A stretch of 64,000 bases of DNA from JBEKTW01 sp963727845 (lineage in GTDB: Bacteria > Bacteroidota > Ignavibacteria > UBA10030 > SZUA-254): assembly GCA_963727845.1 (NCBI GenBank), contig CAVSHI010000003.1, forward strand, positions 930,001 to 994,000. The letters run 5' to 3'. Below, piece after piece: positions 41,282 to 49,897 of the stretch (the first letter of the stretch is position 1; every line of letters starts with the position of its first letter). The position numbers and the translations under genes were made by a program. The notes under the pieces were generated by a model. It made no database searches, had not been told where the DNA came from, and worked only from the letters and a program-made list of their open reading frames with translations.

Positions 41282-42689
41282 CTAAAAATTTGAACCGAGG
41301 TCAATAATGAATTCTCCCCGGCGGACTTCATTCAGCGCATAGTCCAGCCGAACGACCGTACTGTATGGCAGAAGGACGTTGAGGCCCGCTCCGTATCCTT
41401 TCTTCGAGCAAATTGGCCGCTACCGGATTGCCCCGGAACCAGACCGTGCCCGCGTCCCCAAAAATCTCACCAACGAGGCCAAATCTCCACACACCGAACG
41501 CCGGCGGCAGGATGTCCGTCTTAAAGTACCTGGCTGATAAAAGCGTATAATGCAGCTCGGCTGTTCCACCGAGGATGCTCTCACCTTCTTTCACATCGTT
41601 GAAGTGCCCGCGAATACGTTCGCTGTATCCGAAGTAAACCCGATTATAGCTTGGTGTTTGCCCCGCCGCCGCCACGTTTGTCATGACACGCATGGCAAGA
41701 CCCAATCTTGACTGGAGGGGAACGAACTCTCTCACATCCGCGGCATACCGGATGACATTCACAAGCGTCGAAGGAACGCCGTACTTCGTGACGGTTCCCT
41801 GAATGTACGAGCCCCTGAAAGGATACTCCGCGAGGTCCCTCGAATCATACGTGAACCCGCCGCTGAACACAGGATATTTGTCCTCTCCGCTCGGGGAAAG
41901 CGTCGTGAACGGATTGTACTGGGAAACTCTGACGATTTCGTACCCGGCGGAAAGCCAGCCGGTGGTCGTGATGCCGGCTCGTTCTCCGAGAGTCAGGGAG
42001 ACGTTGTAGTGCCGCTCATCAAAGTTACCCGAGGGGGCCATGGCCAGGAGACTCTTGTTCTGGACGACATTGGTACCGATACGCGCCTCAAGATAATGAG
42101 ATCCATCTTCGGAAAGGAACGGATTCCGGTACGAAAGCTGTATCCACGGATTGTAGCCGAGTGCAAAGGAAGCGATCAGCTTTTCATTCCGCCCGCGAAA
42201 ATTCATATGGAGGAGACCGAGTCCGTAATAAACCTTGCTCCAATCACGGTCCCAGATACCAAGAATCGGATAGGGATAGATAAACCAGCGTTCGGTCACA
42301 TTCACGATGATGGTCGCATTACTGTCGATCGACGGTATTGCCTGTATATCAACCTTGTTGAAAAGACCGAGGCTGTAGATGCGATTTTTATCGTACTCGA
42401 TGAGCTCCTTCGTGATCATGGAACCCGGTTTCAGGCTCATTTCACGCAGGACAACAAAATCTTTGGTATAGTCATTACCCGAGACGAGGATGCGGTCAAC
42501 ATAGTAGGCCGAATCCTTGATTTCCCCTTCCACCGGGCGCATCCAGAGTGAATCCTGGGCTTTCGCCCCCGAGCCGGCAGCGACGAGCATGATGGCGCAC
42601 AGAAAGAACGACGCGCGGAACGAAGCGAACCGCGCCGTCGGCTGAAGGGAGAAGATTGTCACCGGAGATTGAACGATAGTCGGCCTCAA
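41282..42689 (-). CDS. Omp85/BamA-superfamily outer membrane protein, frameshifted near its C-terminus
   Basis: Signal segment (FRASFFLCAIMLVAAGSGAKA), one POTRA-like domain (YYVDRILVSGNDYTKDFVVLREMSLKPGSMI... LGLFNKVDIQAIP, about residues 60-130), then a surface-antigen barrel with NFRGRNEKLIASFALGYNPW, FTYDSRDLAEYPFRG and YFGYSERIRGHF. The open frame stops at 41328 with an out-of-place tail (EERIRSGPQRPS). Removing one base near 41399-41406 gives KKGYGAGLNVLLPYSTVVRLDYAL and a proper barrel end, IIDLGSNF, stopping at 41282-41284. The length, 1408 bases, is one over a multiple of three. It is short for BamA (one POTRA), so probably a TamA-like or patatin-barrel relative. The TTG start overlaps rnc. 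Confidence 0.83.
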
Positions 42690-43453
42690 ATCAGTTGCAG
42701 TTTTTGGAGTGCTTTTTCTGCGGCCGCCTGCTCGGCATCTTTTTTGTTTTTCCCCATGCCCACCCCGTGCGGGTCGTTGCCGACGTACACTTCGACGGTG
42801 AACGTCCGGTCGTGGTCCGGACCTTCTTCATTGATGGTCGCATACCGCGGGATGCTCAAACCTTCGGCCTGGGCGTACTCGAGCAATTGACTTTTGAAAT
42901 TTTCGTCATCTGTCGTGACCGTCCCGTCGCGCAGGGCAGAATTAATTTGTCGATCGATAAATTCCCTGGCGGCTTCGTTCCCGCCATCCAGATAGATCGC
43001 AGCGACAAGAGCTTCAAACGCATCCGCAAGAATCTTACTCATGCCTCTGCCATCTGTCCGGGTGGCGCTGACGCCGATCAACATAAAATCTTCAAGGTGA
43101 ACCTGGTGAGCATAGATGCTGAGGGATTTGCGATTAACGAGACGGGAGCGGCCTTTTGTAAGGTCGCCTTCCGGAGAGGATTCGTGCTGTTCGAAGAGGC
43201 GCTTCGCCACAATAAGATTCAGTACTGCGTCGCCCAGGAATTCCATCCGTTCATTGGAACCGAGGGCGCCATTGCCATTCTCCTGGAAGTACGAGCGGTG
43301 GGAGAGCGCTTGCAAAAACAGCTGTCGATCGCGGATGCTATAGTTGATAGCCCTTGAGAGTTTCCCCAAATCGACCGTGCGAAGGAGGTCGTGCTCTGAA
43401 GGTACGCTCCGCCATCGGCTGAACCATTTAGCGAGCCGACCGATCACCTTCAT
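42686..43453 (-). CDS. rnc: Ribonuclease III
   Basis: 255 residues. The signature NERMEFLGDAVLNLIVAKRLF holds the catalytic acidic residues, with a second acidic cluster in ILADAFEALVAAIYLDGG. The C-terminal double-stranded RNA-binding domain is complete (FKSQLLEYAQAEGLSIPRY to KKDAEQAAAEKALQKLQ). It processes rRNA precursors and cleaves double-stranded RNA in the cytoplasm. It lies 12 bases after fabF, an arrangement common in FCB genomes. Confidence 0.95.
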   Translation of the reverse strand: MKVIGRLAKWFSRWRSVPSEHDLLRTVDLGKLSRAINYSIRDRQLFLQALSHRSYFQENGNGALGSNERMEFLGDAVLNLIVAKRLFEQHESSPEGDLTKGRSRLVNRKSLSIYAHQVHLEDFMLIGVSATRTDGRGMSKILADAFEALVAAIYLDGGNEAAREFIDRQINSALRDGTVTTDDENFKSQLLEYAQAEGLSIPRYATINEEGPDHDRTFTVEVYVGNDPHGVGMGKNKKDAEQAAAEKALQKLQLI

Positions 43454-43465
43454 TGTGCCACACGA

Positions 43466-44722
43466 TTAATTCTTCTGATACTTCTTGAAGAGCAATGATA
43501 CGTTATGACCGCCAAACCCGAACGTGTTGCTGATGGCAACGTTTACTATTTTCTTGACGGCCTGGTTGGGAATATAGTTTAAATCGCATTCCGGGTCGGG
43601 AAATTCATAGTTAATCGTCGGCGGCATGACGTCGTGATACGTCGCGAGTATGGTAATGACTGCTTCGATTGCCCCCGCGGCGCCGAGTAAATGCCCGGTC
43701 ATGGACTTCGTTGAGCTGACGTGGAGCTTGTACGCATGCTCGCCAAAAACTCCCTTGATCGCCTCGGTTTCCGACTTGTCATTGTACGGCGTGGATGTTC
43801 CGTGCGCGTTGATGTAGTCGACATCTTTCGGCTGGAGGCCGGCATCCTCGATACACAAACGCATCGAGCGGATCGCCCCTTCTCCGCCCGGAGCCGGGGC
43901 GGTAATATGATACGCGTCTGCCGTCATCCCGACGCCCGCTATTTCTCCGTAGATGATGGCTCCGCGATCGAGCGCGTGCTGGAGTTCTTCGAGCACGAGG
44001 ACACCGCCGCCCTCACCCATGACGAAGCCATCCCGTTTCAAATCGAACGGCCGGCTTGCCTTTTCGGGTTCATCATTCCGGAGCGACATCGCCTTCATGG
44101 CATTAAAGCCTCCGATTCCCATGGGACACACCGCGGCTTCGGAGCCGCCGGCGAACATGACCTCGGCGTTTCCGCGCTGGATCAGCATGAAAGCATCGGC
44201 GATTGCATGCCCCAACGTCGCACACGCCGATGTTGTGGCGTAGTTAGGACCTTTTGCCTGGAATCGCATCGATATGTGCCCGGCGGCGATATCGGCAATC
44301 ATCATCGGTACGAAGAACGGACTTATACGATGAGGGCCGCCGGTTTCGTACATCGTCTGCATCTGCCGATGCCACGTCCACATGCCTCCGATGCCGGAGC
44401 CGAAAACGACGCCGATCCGGTCGCGGTTTTCCTTTTCGAGATTGAGTCGGGAATGCTGAACCGCCATCTCGGATGCCGCCATCGCGTACTGCGTGAACAG
44501 ATCCATCCGATTGACCGTCTTCTTATCCATGAATTTCAGCGGGTCGAAGCCTTTGACCTCGGCGGCAATTTTTGTATCGTACTGTGTCGTGTCGAAATAC
44601 GTTATCTTCGCCACGCCGCTCTTGCCGGCAATTGAATTCTTCCAGAACTCATCAAGGTCCAGGCCGATGGGAGCTACTACTCCCATGCCCGTGACAACAA
44701 CCCGTCGGCGTTGATTCGTCAT
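43466..44722 (-). CDS. fabF: 3-oxoacyl-ACP synthase II (KAS II)
   Basis: 418 residues with a strong ribosome site (AGGAGG, six bases). The catalytic Cys lies in TSACATLGHAIADAF, the two His in NAHGTSTPYND and SMTGHLLGAAGAIEAV, and the C-terminal SNTFGFGGHNVSLLFK is the malonyl-ACP side. It elongates acyl-ACP by two carbons in type II fatty acid synthesis. It directly follows acpP in the operon. Confidence 0.96.
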   Translation of the reverse strand: MTNQRRRVVVTGMGVVAPIGLDLDEFWKNSIAGKSGVAKITYFDTTQYDTKIAAEVKGFDPLKFMDKKTVNRMDLFTQYAMAASEMAVQHSRLNLEKENRDRIGVVFGSGIGGMWTWHRQMQTMYETGGPHRISPFFVPMMIADIAAGHISMRFQAKGPNYATTSACATLGHAIADAFMLIQRGNAEVMFAGGSEAAVCPMGIGGFNAMKAMSLRNDEPEKASRPFDLKRDGFVMGEGGGVLVLEELQHALDRGAIIYGEIAGVGMTADAYHITAPAPGGEGAIRSMRLCIEDAGLQPKDVDYINAHGTSTPYNDKSETEAIKGVFGEHAYKLHVSSTKSMTGHLLGAAGAIEAVITILATYHDVMPPTINYEFPDPECDLNYIPNQAVKKIVNVAISNTFGFGGHNVSLLFKKYQKN

Positions 44723-44755
44723 TGCGTTCCTCCTAGTACCCGGATTGTAGAAATG

Positions 44756-44992
44756 TCACTTGGCTTTACCCGTAAGATACGACACTGCGTCTCCTACGGT
44801 GGAGATCTTCTCGGCGTCTTCGTCGGGAATCTGGAGGTTGAACGCTTTTTCAAATTCCATCACGAGCTCAACGGTATCGAGAGAATCGGCCCCGAGGTCA
44901 TTTGTAAACGATGCCTCTTTCGTCACTTGAGAAGCCTCCACACCGAGCTTGTTCATGATGATTTCTTTGACTTTTGCTTCTATGTCTGCCAT
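44756..44992 (-). CDS. acpP: Acyl carrier protein
   Basis: 78 residues from the ATG at 44992, which has AAGGAG eight bases upstream; a longer frame adds a spurious leader. The phosphopantetheine serine lies in LGADSLDTVELVMEFE. The protein is acidic and four-helical, of the usual length. It carries growing acyl chains between Fab enzymes and to PlsX. It lies between fabG and fabF. Confidence 0.96.
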   Translation of the reverse strand: MADIEAKVKEIIMNKLGVEASQVTKEASFTNDLGADSLDTVELVMEFEKAFNLQIPDEDAEKISTVGDAVSYLTGKAK

Positions 44993-45055
44993 GGCAGTTG
45001 CTCCTTTTATTAGTGAATTGATGATAGTTGTTTTCTCTTTCAACTCTCCGATGAC

Positions 45056-45802
45056 TTAGCCCGTGTACATCCCGCCGTCAACGCTGATGACCTGCCCGGT
45101 GATGTAACTTGCCTCTTCCGAAGCAAGGAATAGCACCGCATTGGCGACATCCTCGGCATCGCCAAATCGCTTGAGTGGAATAGACTTGAGGTAATTCTCT
45201 TTGACCGCTTCATCCAGCTTCTCCGTCATTGCCGTCTTGATGAATCCGGGCGCCACGGCGTTGCACGTGATATTACGGGAGGCGAGTTCCTTTGCGACCG
45301 ATTTGGTAAAGGCGATAAGGCCCCCTTTTGAAGACGCATAGTTCGCCTGACCGGCATTTCCGATCCGGCCCACCAGGGACGACACATTGATTATTCGACC
45401 GTGCCTTTGCTTCATCATGACCGGGCTGACGGCTTTTGTCAAAAGGAACGGCCCTTTCAGATTGACATCGAGAACGACATCCCAATCCTCCTCCGCCATT
45501 CTCATGATCAAATTATCCCGCGTCAAGCCCGCATTATTGACGAGGATGTCAATTGTCGGAAAAGCCTCCTGGATTTTCCCCACCAATTCCCCGACTTCGG
45601 CGGCATTGGCAACATTACACTTCACCGCGATGGCCTTCCTTCCCATGGCCGTAATTTCACCGACGGTTTCATTCATCGCATCGATATTCATATCGGCAAC
45701 AACGATGTCTGCGCCCGCGTTGGCAAACTTCAAAGCAATGGTTTTACCGATACCCTGGGCGCCGCCGGTGACGACCGCTACTTTATTTTGCAGAGAAGAC
45801 AT
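45056..45802 (-). CDS. fabG: 3-oxoacyl-ACP reductase
   Basis: 248 residues. The NADP motif is TGGAQGIGKTIAL, NNAG is present, the catalytic Ser lies in INVSSLVGRIGNAGQ, and Tyr-Lys lie in NYASSKGGLIAFTKS. The C-terminal YITGQVISVDGGMYTG is typical of FabG rather than a general short-chain dehydrogenase. It reduces 3-oxoacyl-ACP. It has GGAG seven bases before the ATG. Confidence 0.96.
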   Translation of the reverse strand: MSSLQNKVAVVTGGAQGIGKTIALKFANAGADIVVADMNIDAMNETVGEITAMGRKAIAVKCNVANAAEVGELVGKIQEAFPTIDILVNNAGLTRDNLIMRMAEEDWDVVLDVNLKGPFLLTKAVSPVMMKQRHGRIINVSSLVGRIGNAGQANYASSKGGLIAFTKSVAKELASRNITCNAVAPGFIKTAMTEKLDEAVKENYLKSIPLKRFGDAEDVANAVLFLASEEASYITGQVISVDGGMYTG

Positions 45803-45807
45803 GATTG

Positions 45808-46728
45808 TTATACTCCGATCATTTTGGGAATATCATCGAATCGCTCGACACCCATCACACTGACACCGTTGTTAATTCGTTTCACCAATCCCTGAAGGAC
45901 TTTCCCCGGCCCGATTTCCACGAAGTTCGTTGCGCCGTCACCGATCATGTTCCGGACAGTCGCTTCCCACTGCACGGGGCTGGTGAGTTGTTCTTCAAGC
46001 AATCTACGAATTTCTTCCGCCTTTTCCACAGGACGCCCGGTAACATTCGCATACACGGGTATTCTTGCATTCCGGATCGCAGTTTGCCCGAGCGCTGAAT
46101 GCAGTCCCTTCTGTGCGCTTTGCATCAGCGGGGAGTGGAATGCTCCGCTGACCACCAGTTCTTTGACCAATTTCGCACCTTTCGACTTTGCGATCTCCAT
46201 GGCCCTGTGAACGCCGCCCACCGACCCGCTGATCACTATCTGCCCGGGGGAATTAAGATTCGCACATTGCACGACTCCCGCAGAATTTGCTTCGCGGCAG
46301 ATTTCTACAAGAATGTCGGGCAGAAGGCCCACAACCGCAGCCATCGTTCCCTTTTGTTCTTCACCGGCACGCTGCATGAGCTCCCCCCGTACGCGGACGA
46401 GCTTCATGCCGTCCTCAAACGTGAGAGCGCCGGCGAACACAAGGGCAGAATACTCTCCGAGTGAGTGACCTGCGACCATCGCGACATCATTGCGTTCCAT
46501 CATGCTCGTGAGTATGACGCTGTGCAGGAATATCGCCGGTTGCGTGTTCTTCGTTTGTTTGAGTTCTTCTTCCGGACCCTCAAAGCAAATCCGACTTAAC
46601 GGGACGCCAAGAATGGCATCGGCTTTCTCGAAAAGTTCGCGAGCTGCATCGCTCTGCCCGTACAAGTCTTTTCCCATTCCGACGTACTGGGAGCCCTGAC
46701 CGGGGAATATGTAAGCTATTGTCGGCAC
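45808..46728 (-). CDS. fabD: Malonyl-CoA:ACP transacylase
   Basis: 306 residues starting with GTG. The oxyanion motif is FPGQGSQYVGMGKDLY, the nucleophile serine lies in GHSLGEYSALVFAG, the conserved Arg in LMQRAG, and the catalytic His in VSGAFHSPLM. It loads malonate onto ACP for FabH and FabF. It stops five bases before fabG begins. Confidence 0.96.
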   Translation of the reverse strand: MPTIAYIFPGQGSQYVGMGKDLYGQSDAARELFEKADAILGVPLSRICFEGPEEELKQTKNTQPAIFLHSVILTSMMERNDVAMVAGHSLGEYSALVFAGALTFEDGMKLVRVRGELMQRAGEEQKGTMAAVVGLLPDILVEICREANSAGVVQCANLNSPGQIVISGSVGGVHRAMEIAKSKGAKLVKELVVSGAFHSPLMQSAQKGLHSALGQTAIRNARIPVYANVTGRPVEKAEEIRRLLEEQLTSPVQWEATVRNMIGDGATNFVEIGPGKVLQGLVKRINNGVSVMGVERFDDIPKMIGV

Positions 46729-46753
46729 TGTTAGAAAAATGACAAAGGCGTTT

Positions 46754-47779
46754 TCAGGATTTACCCGGACTATCGACTGCCCATTTCACCAGCACGGCGC
46801 CCCAGGTATATCCCGCGCCGAAACTCGACAGGACGATCGTGTTTCCGCGTTTGAGCTTGCCCCACTGCCACCATTCCGAAAGACAGAGCGGTATCGTCGC
46901 CGCCGTTGTGTTTCCATACCGGTCGATGTTGATCATCACCTTGGAGGGATCGAGCCCCATTCGTTCCCTGCAGGCGTCGATGATGCGCAGGTTTGCCTGG
47001 TGGGGCACGAGAAAGTCGACATCGTTCCCCGTCAGGTTGTTACGCTTCATGATTTCCGCAGAAACATCCGCCATGCCGAGCACGGCAACTTTGAACACTG
47101 CCTTGCCGTCCTGGTAGATATAGTGCATTTTCTTATCGACCGTCTCATGGGTCGGGGGATTGAGGCTTCCGCCGCCTTTCATGTGCAGAGATTCCGAGCG
47201 AGCGCCATCGACGTAGAAAACGTGATCGAGAATGCCAAACTCGGGGTCATCGGTTGGCTCCAGCAGCACGGCGCCGCCGGCATCGCCGAACAGAATACAA
47301 TTATTGCGGTCGGTGTAATCGGTAATCGAAGTCATCTTGTCCGCTCCGACAACCACGACCTTTTTGTACGCGCCCGATTCGATGAACTGGGCGCCGGTAA
47401 TGAGCGCAAAAAGAAATCCCGAGCACGCCGCCGAAAAATCAAACCCCCACGCTTTCTTCGCGCCGACCTTGTCCTGCACGAGGCAGGCGGTCGCCGGGAA
47501 GAACATATCGGGCGTGACCGTGGCAACAATAATGATCTCGATCTCTTCGGGACCGATGCCGCGGTTCTTCAGCATTGCCTTCACCGCTCCCGCGCCCAAG
47601 TCTGAGGTCGCGCCATTTTCGAGAATCCTCCGCTCACGAATTCCCGTGCGCGTCCGGATCCATTCGTCGGTCGTATTGACCATCTTTTCCAGATCGGCAT
47701 TGGAAAGAACTTTATCGGGGACGTAGTGGCCGATCGCCGTAATCGCGGCGCGAATGGGTTTCTGCGTCGAGGATTTCAT
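46754..47779 (-). CDS. fabH: 3-oxoacyl-ACP synthase III (initiating KAS)
   Basis: 341 residues. The catalytic triad is readable: Cys in SAACSGFLFALITGA, His in FLVPHQANLRIIDA, Asn in YGNTTAATIPLCLSEW. TGIRERRI near residue 43 is the FabH substrate loop. It condenses acetyl- or branched acyl-CoA with malonyl-ACP to start chains. The start overlaps the plsX stop (ATGA), so translation is coupled. Confidence 0.96.
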   Translation of the reverse strand: MKSSTQKPIRAAITAIGHYVPDKVLSNADLEKMVNTTDEWIRTRTGIRERRILENGATSDLGAGAVKAMLKNRGIGPEEIEIIIVATVTPDMFFPATACLVQDKVGAKKAWGFDFSAACSGFLFALITGAQFIESGAYKKVVVVGADKMTSITDYTDRNNCILFGDAGGAVLLEPTDDPEFGILDHVFYVDGARSESLHMKGGGSLNPPTHETVDKKMHYIYQDGKAVFKVAVLGMADVSAEIMKRNNLTGNDVDFLVPHQANLRIIDACRERMGLDPSKVMINIDRYGNTTAATIPLCLSEWWQWGKLKRGNTIVLSSFGAGYTWGAVLVKWAVDSPGKS

Positions 47780-48789
47780 CGTGTCACCACCAGTGCTTCC
47801 TGAATGCGCTTATTGATCCGTTTCCGAACCATTTCTTCCGCTTTGAGAATCATATTCTTGATCGCTTTGGGAGTCGATTTGCCGTGCCCGATGATCGAAA
47901 CTCCGTTAATGCCAAGAAGCGGCACGCCGCCATACTCTTCGTAATCCAGACTTTTGAGGGCATTGCGCATTGTCCCGCGCATGAACGCCGCAAAGATCCT
48001 TTTGAATTTGTGTTTTTCAAAATATTGTTTGACCGCGCTTTTGAAGAACGCCGGAACGCTTTCTGCAAATTTCAAAAGGATATTCCCGACAAACCCGTCG
48101 CACACGACCACCTGGGCTGCTCCCCGCAAAATATCCCGTCCTTCCACGTTCCCAACAAAATTCAGCTGGCTGTTCTTCAAGAGGTTATATGTTTCCTTCA
48201 CAGCTTCACTGCCTTTGGACGCTTCTTCACCTATATTCAATAATCCGACCGTCGGATTTTCGTAGCTAAGCATTTCCCGCGCGTAAATGCTGCCCATCAC
48301 GGCAAACTCATACAGGTGCTGCGGTTTGCAATCAACGTTTGCGCCCGCGTCCAGCACAAGGCACACACCCTGTTCATTCGGGAAAAACGCGCCGATTGTC
48401 GGGCGCCCGACGCCTTCAATGCGTCCGAGCATCAGAGTGGATGCAGACATGACCGCGCCCGTATTGCCCGCGCTTACAAAGGCGTCCGCTTTGTGTTCCT
48501 TTTGCAGAGTTATCCCGACCGTAATGGAGGAATCTCTCTTCTGTTTTAACGCCGCCGTCGCTCCATCGTGCATATCGATGACCTGGGACGCGTTGACGAC
48601 GCGGTACGAAAATCCGTTGCTTTGGCGCTGTCGGAGTTCTTCCAGCACGGTCGTTTCGGGACCCACGAAGATAATTTCAAACCGATTGTTCGTCTCACGC
48701 AGGGCTTCCAGCGCACCGTCGATGACATTGCGCGGAGCAAAATCGCCGCCCATGGCGTCGACAGCGATTTGTATATTTGCGCGTTCCAT
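47776..48789 (-). CDS. plsX: Phosphate acyltransferase PlsX
   Basis: 337 residues from the ATG at 48789; a GTG three codons earlier is in frame. Family blocks are IAVDAMGGDFAP, SAGNTGAVMSASTLMLGRI, NVEGRDILRGAAQVVVCDGFVGNILLK and YGGVPLLGINGVSIIGHGKS. It converts acyl-ACP to acyl-phosphate for phospholipid synthesis at the membrane. It follows rpmF by about 130 bases, the largest gap within the operon, which contains a perfect palindrome. Confidence 0.95.
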   Translation of the reverse strand: MERANIQIAVDAMGGDFAPRNVIDGALEALRETNNRFEIIFVGPETTVLEELRQRQSNGFSYRVVNASQVIDMHDGATAALKQKRDSSITVGITLQKEHKADAFVSAGNTGAVMSASTLMLGRIEGVGRPTIGAFFPNEQGVCLVLDAGANVDCKPQHLYEFAVMGSIYAREMLSYENPTVGLLNIGEEASKGSEAVKETYNLLKNSQLNFVGNVEGRDILRGAAQVVVCDGFVGNILLKFAESVPAFFKSAVKQYFEKHKFKRIFAAFMRGTMRNALKSLDYEEYGGVPLLGINGVSIIGHGKSTPKAIKNMILKAEEMVRKRINKRIQEALVVTR

Positions 48790-48879
48790 ATTCAGCACGT
48801 AACCGATAGTGTTCCGTTAACTGATAGACAATGGCCGATATTCGTATGCCACAAAAATCCCAGAGCTTTCGGACGCGTT

Positions 48880-48896
48880 CTCAACGTAACGTTGAG
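48880..48896. promoter_or_regulatory. Perfect palindrome between rpmF and plsX
   Basis: CTCAACGTAACGTTGAG is a 17-base perfect inverted repeat in the longest gap of the operon, about 90 bases before plsX. It could bind a regulator of lipid synthesis or form a short RNA hairpin. It does not match the FapR, FadR or FabR consensus sequences that I know. Confidence 0.4.
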
Positions 48897-48917
48897 TGGC
48901 ATCAATCGCAGAGGAAG

Positions 48918-49100
48918 TTATGATTCTTTGGGAATGATGATGGAACGCCCGTGATAGTATCCGCAGTTCGGGCAAGCGCGATGAAGGAGTTTTTGCTCGT
49001 GGCAATTTGGACACTCGGCAACGGAAGGAACGCTCGCCTTGTAATGCGTTCGCCGTTTTGCTCCACGCGATTTCGAGTGTCGTCGTTTGGGATTTGGCAT
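48918..49100 (-). CDS. rpmF: 50S ribosomal protein L32
   Basis: 60 residues. The start MPNPKRRHSKSRGAKRR and the zinc-ribbon cysteines CPNCHEQKLLHRACPNC (two CxxC pairs) are typical of the zinc-binding form of L32. It is part of the large ribosomal subunit. Its place between yceD and plsX is a classical conserved arrangement. Confidence 0.96.
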   Translation of the reverse strand: MPNPKRRHSKSRGAKRRTHYKASVPSVAECPNCHEQKLLHRACPNCGYYHGRSIIIPKES

Positions 49101-49120
49101 GTTTATGCTTTCTTTAACAT

Positions 49121-49639
49121 TTATTGGTCTATGAATTTCTTCAGTGATTCCCAGCGGCCGTCAACATTCTCATCCTTGCACGAGCATGTCCCGCGATTCA
49201 AGTTGACGCCACAATGCGGACACAATCCTTTGCAGTTTTCCTTGCACAGGAGCTTCAGCGGAACCGACAACATGACGCTTTCCCGAATATCGTCTGTAAG
49301 GTCGAGCTGGGGCGTTTCCGGAGAAATTACTCTGACTTCGTCATCGCTGGATCTTCCGGCGTCGAGTCCGTCGTACACATACAGCACCGAGAACCTTGCG
49401 GAAACTTCGTGCTCAAACTCCTCGACGCAGCGGTCACACTGGAACAACCCTGCCGTTCTTATGTCCGCCTGAAGGCAGAACTGCCGACCGCTTTTATCGA
49501 TGGTGGCGTCGATCACCACCGATCCCGGGAAGTTGCTCCCGAGTCCAATCCCGGATGCTGCGGGGGAAAGGTGGTACTCGTGAAGTCCGTTCGAGAGCTG
49601 AGAAATTCGTATTCTAGTGTCACCGTGCTCAATATTCAT
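49121..49639 (-). CDS. yceD: YceD/DUF177 family protein (large rRNA accumulation protein type)
   Basis: 172 residues from the ATG at 49639 with GGAG seven bases upstream. It has the DUF177 pattern with conserved cysteines: FQCDRCVEEFEHEVSARF, and the C-terminal cluster LCKENCKGLCPHCGVNLNRGTCSC, probably a zinc site. Homologues are needed for normal 23S rRNA levels and always neighbour rpmF. It is the first gene of the operon, starting about 62 bases after the mapped promoter. Confidence 0.9.
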   Translation of the reverse strand: MNIEHGDTRIRISQLSNGLHEYHLSPAASGIGLGSNFPGSVVIDATIDKSGRQFCLQADIRTAGLFQCDRCVEEFEHEVSARFSVLYVYDGLDAGRSSDDEVRVISPETPQLDLTDDIRESVMLSVPLKLLCKENCKGLCPHCGVNLNRGTCSCKDENVDGRWESLKKFIDQ

Positions 49640-49707
49640 GCGAACGCTCCATCTCAAAGAACTTCCAACGGTCAAAATTCAGGCAATTTGACAGAAACCG
49701 GTTGAAT

Positions 49708-49736
49708 AATATAAAAAAAAACTGACCGAGAGTCAA
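49708..49736 (-). promoter_or_regulatory. Promoter of the yceD-rpmF-plsX-fab-rnc operon
   Basis: On the minus strand: TTGACT (49736-49731), 17-base T-rich spacer, TATATT (49713-49708). The expected start near 49701 gives a leader of about 62 bases. No other promoter of similar quality was seen within the operon. Confidence 0.7.
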
Positions 49737-49805
49737 GGATACAGAATGACCCATCCCCCGCATTTTCGCTCGAAAGGCCAATTTTTCAGCGGTCCGTTCA
49801 AAATC

Positions 49806-49834
49806 TTGACTTTCAACGAGACGGACACTATATT
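49806..49834 (+). promoter_or_regulatory. Promoter of the crp/fnr-type gene
   Basis: TTGACT (49806-49811), 17 bases, TATATT (49829-49834). It has the same hexamers and spacing as the divergent fab-operon promoter 70 bases away. The leader of about 57 bases has no visible ribosome site before the ATG at 49898. Confidence 0.7.
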
Positions 49835-49897
49835 AATATAATTTCCTTGGCCGGGATAGTCCACCGGAACAACAATCATAGTGTAACTTTATACTTC

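Noticed and set aside
43721..44635. Rightward open frame of 304 codons
   Set aside because: It is antisense to fabF over its whole length; fabF has full catalytic motifs and a strong ribosome site.
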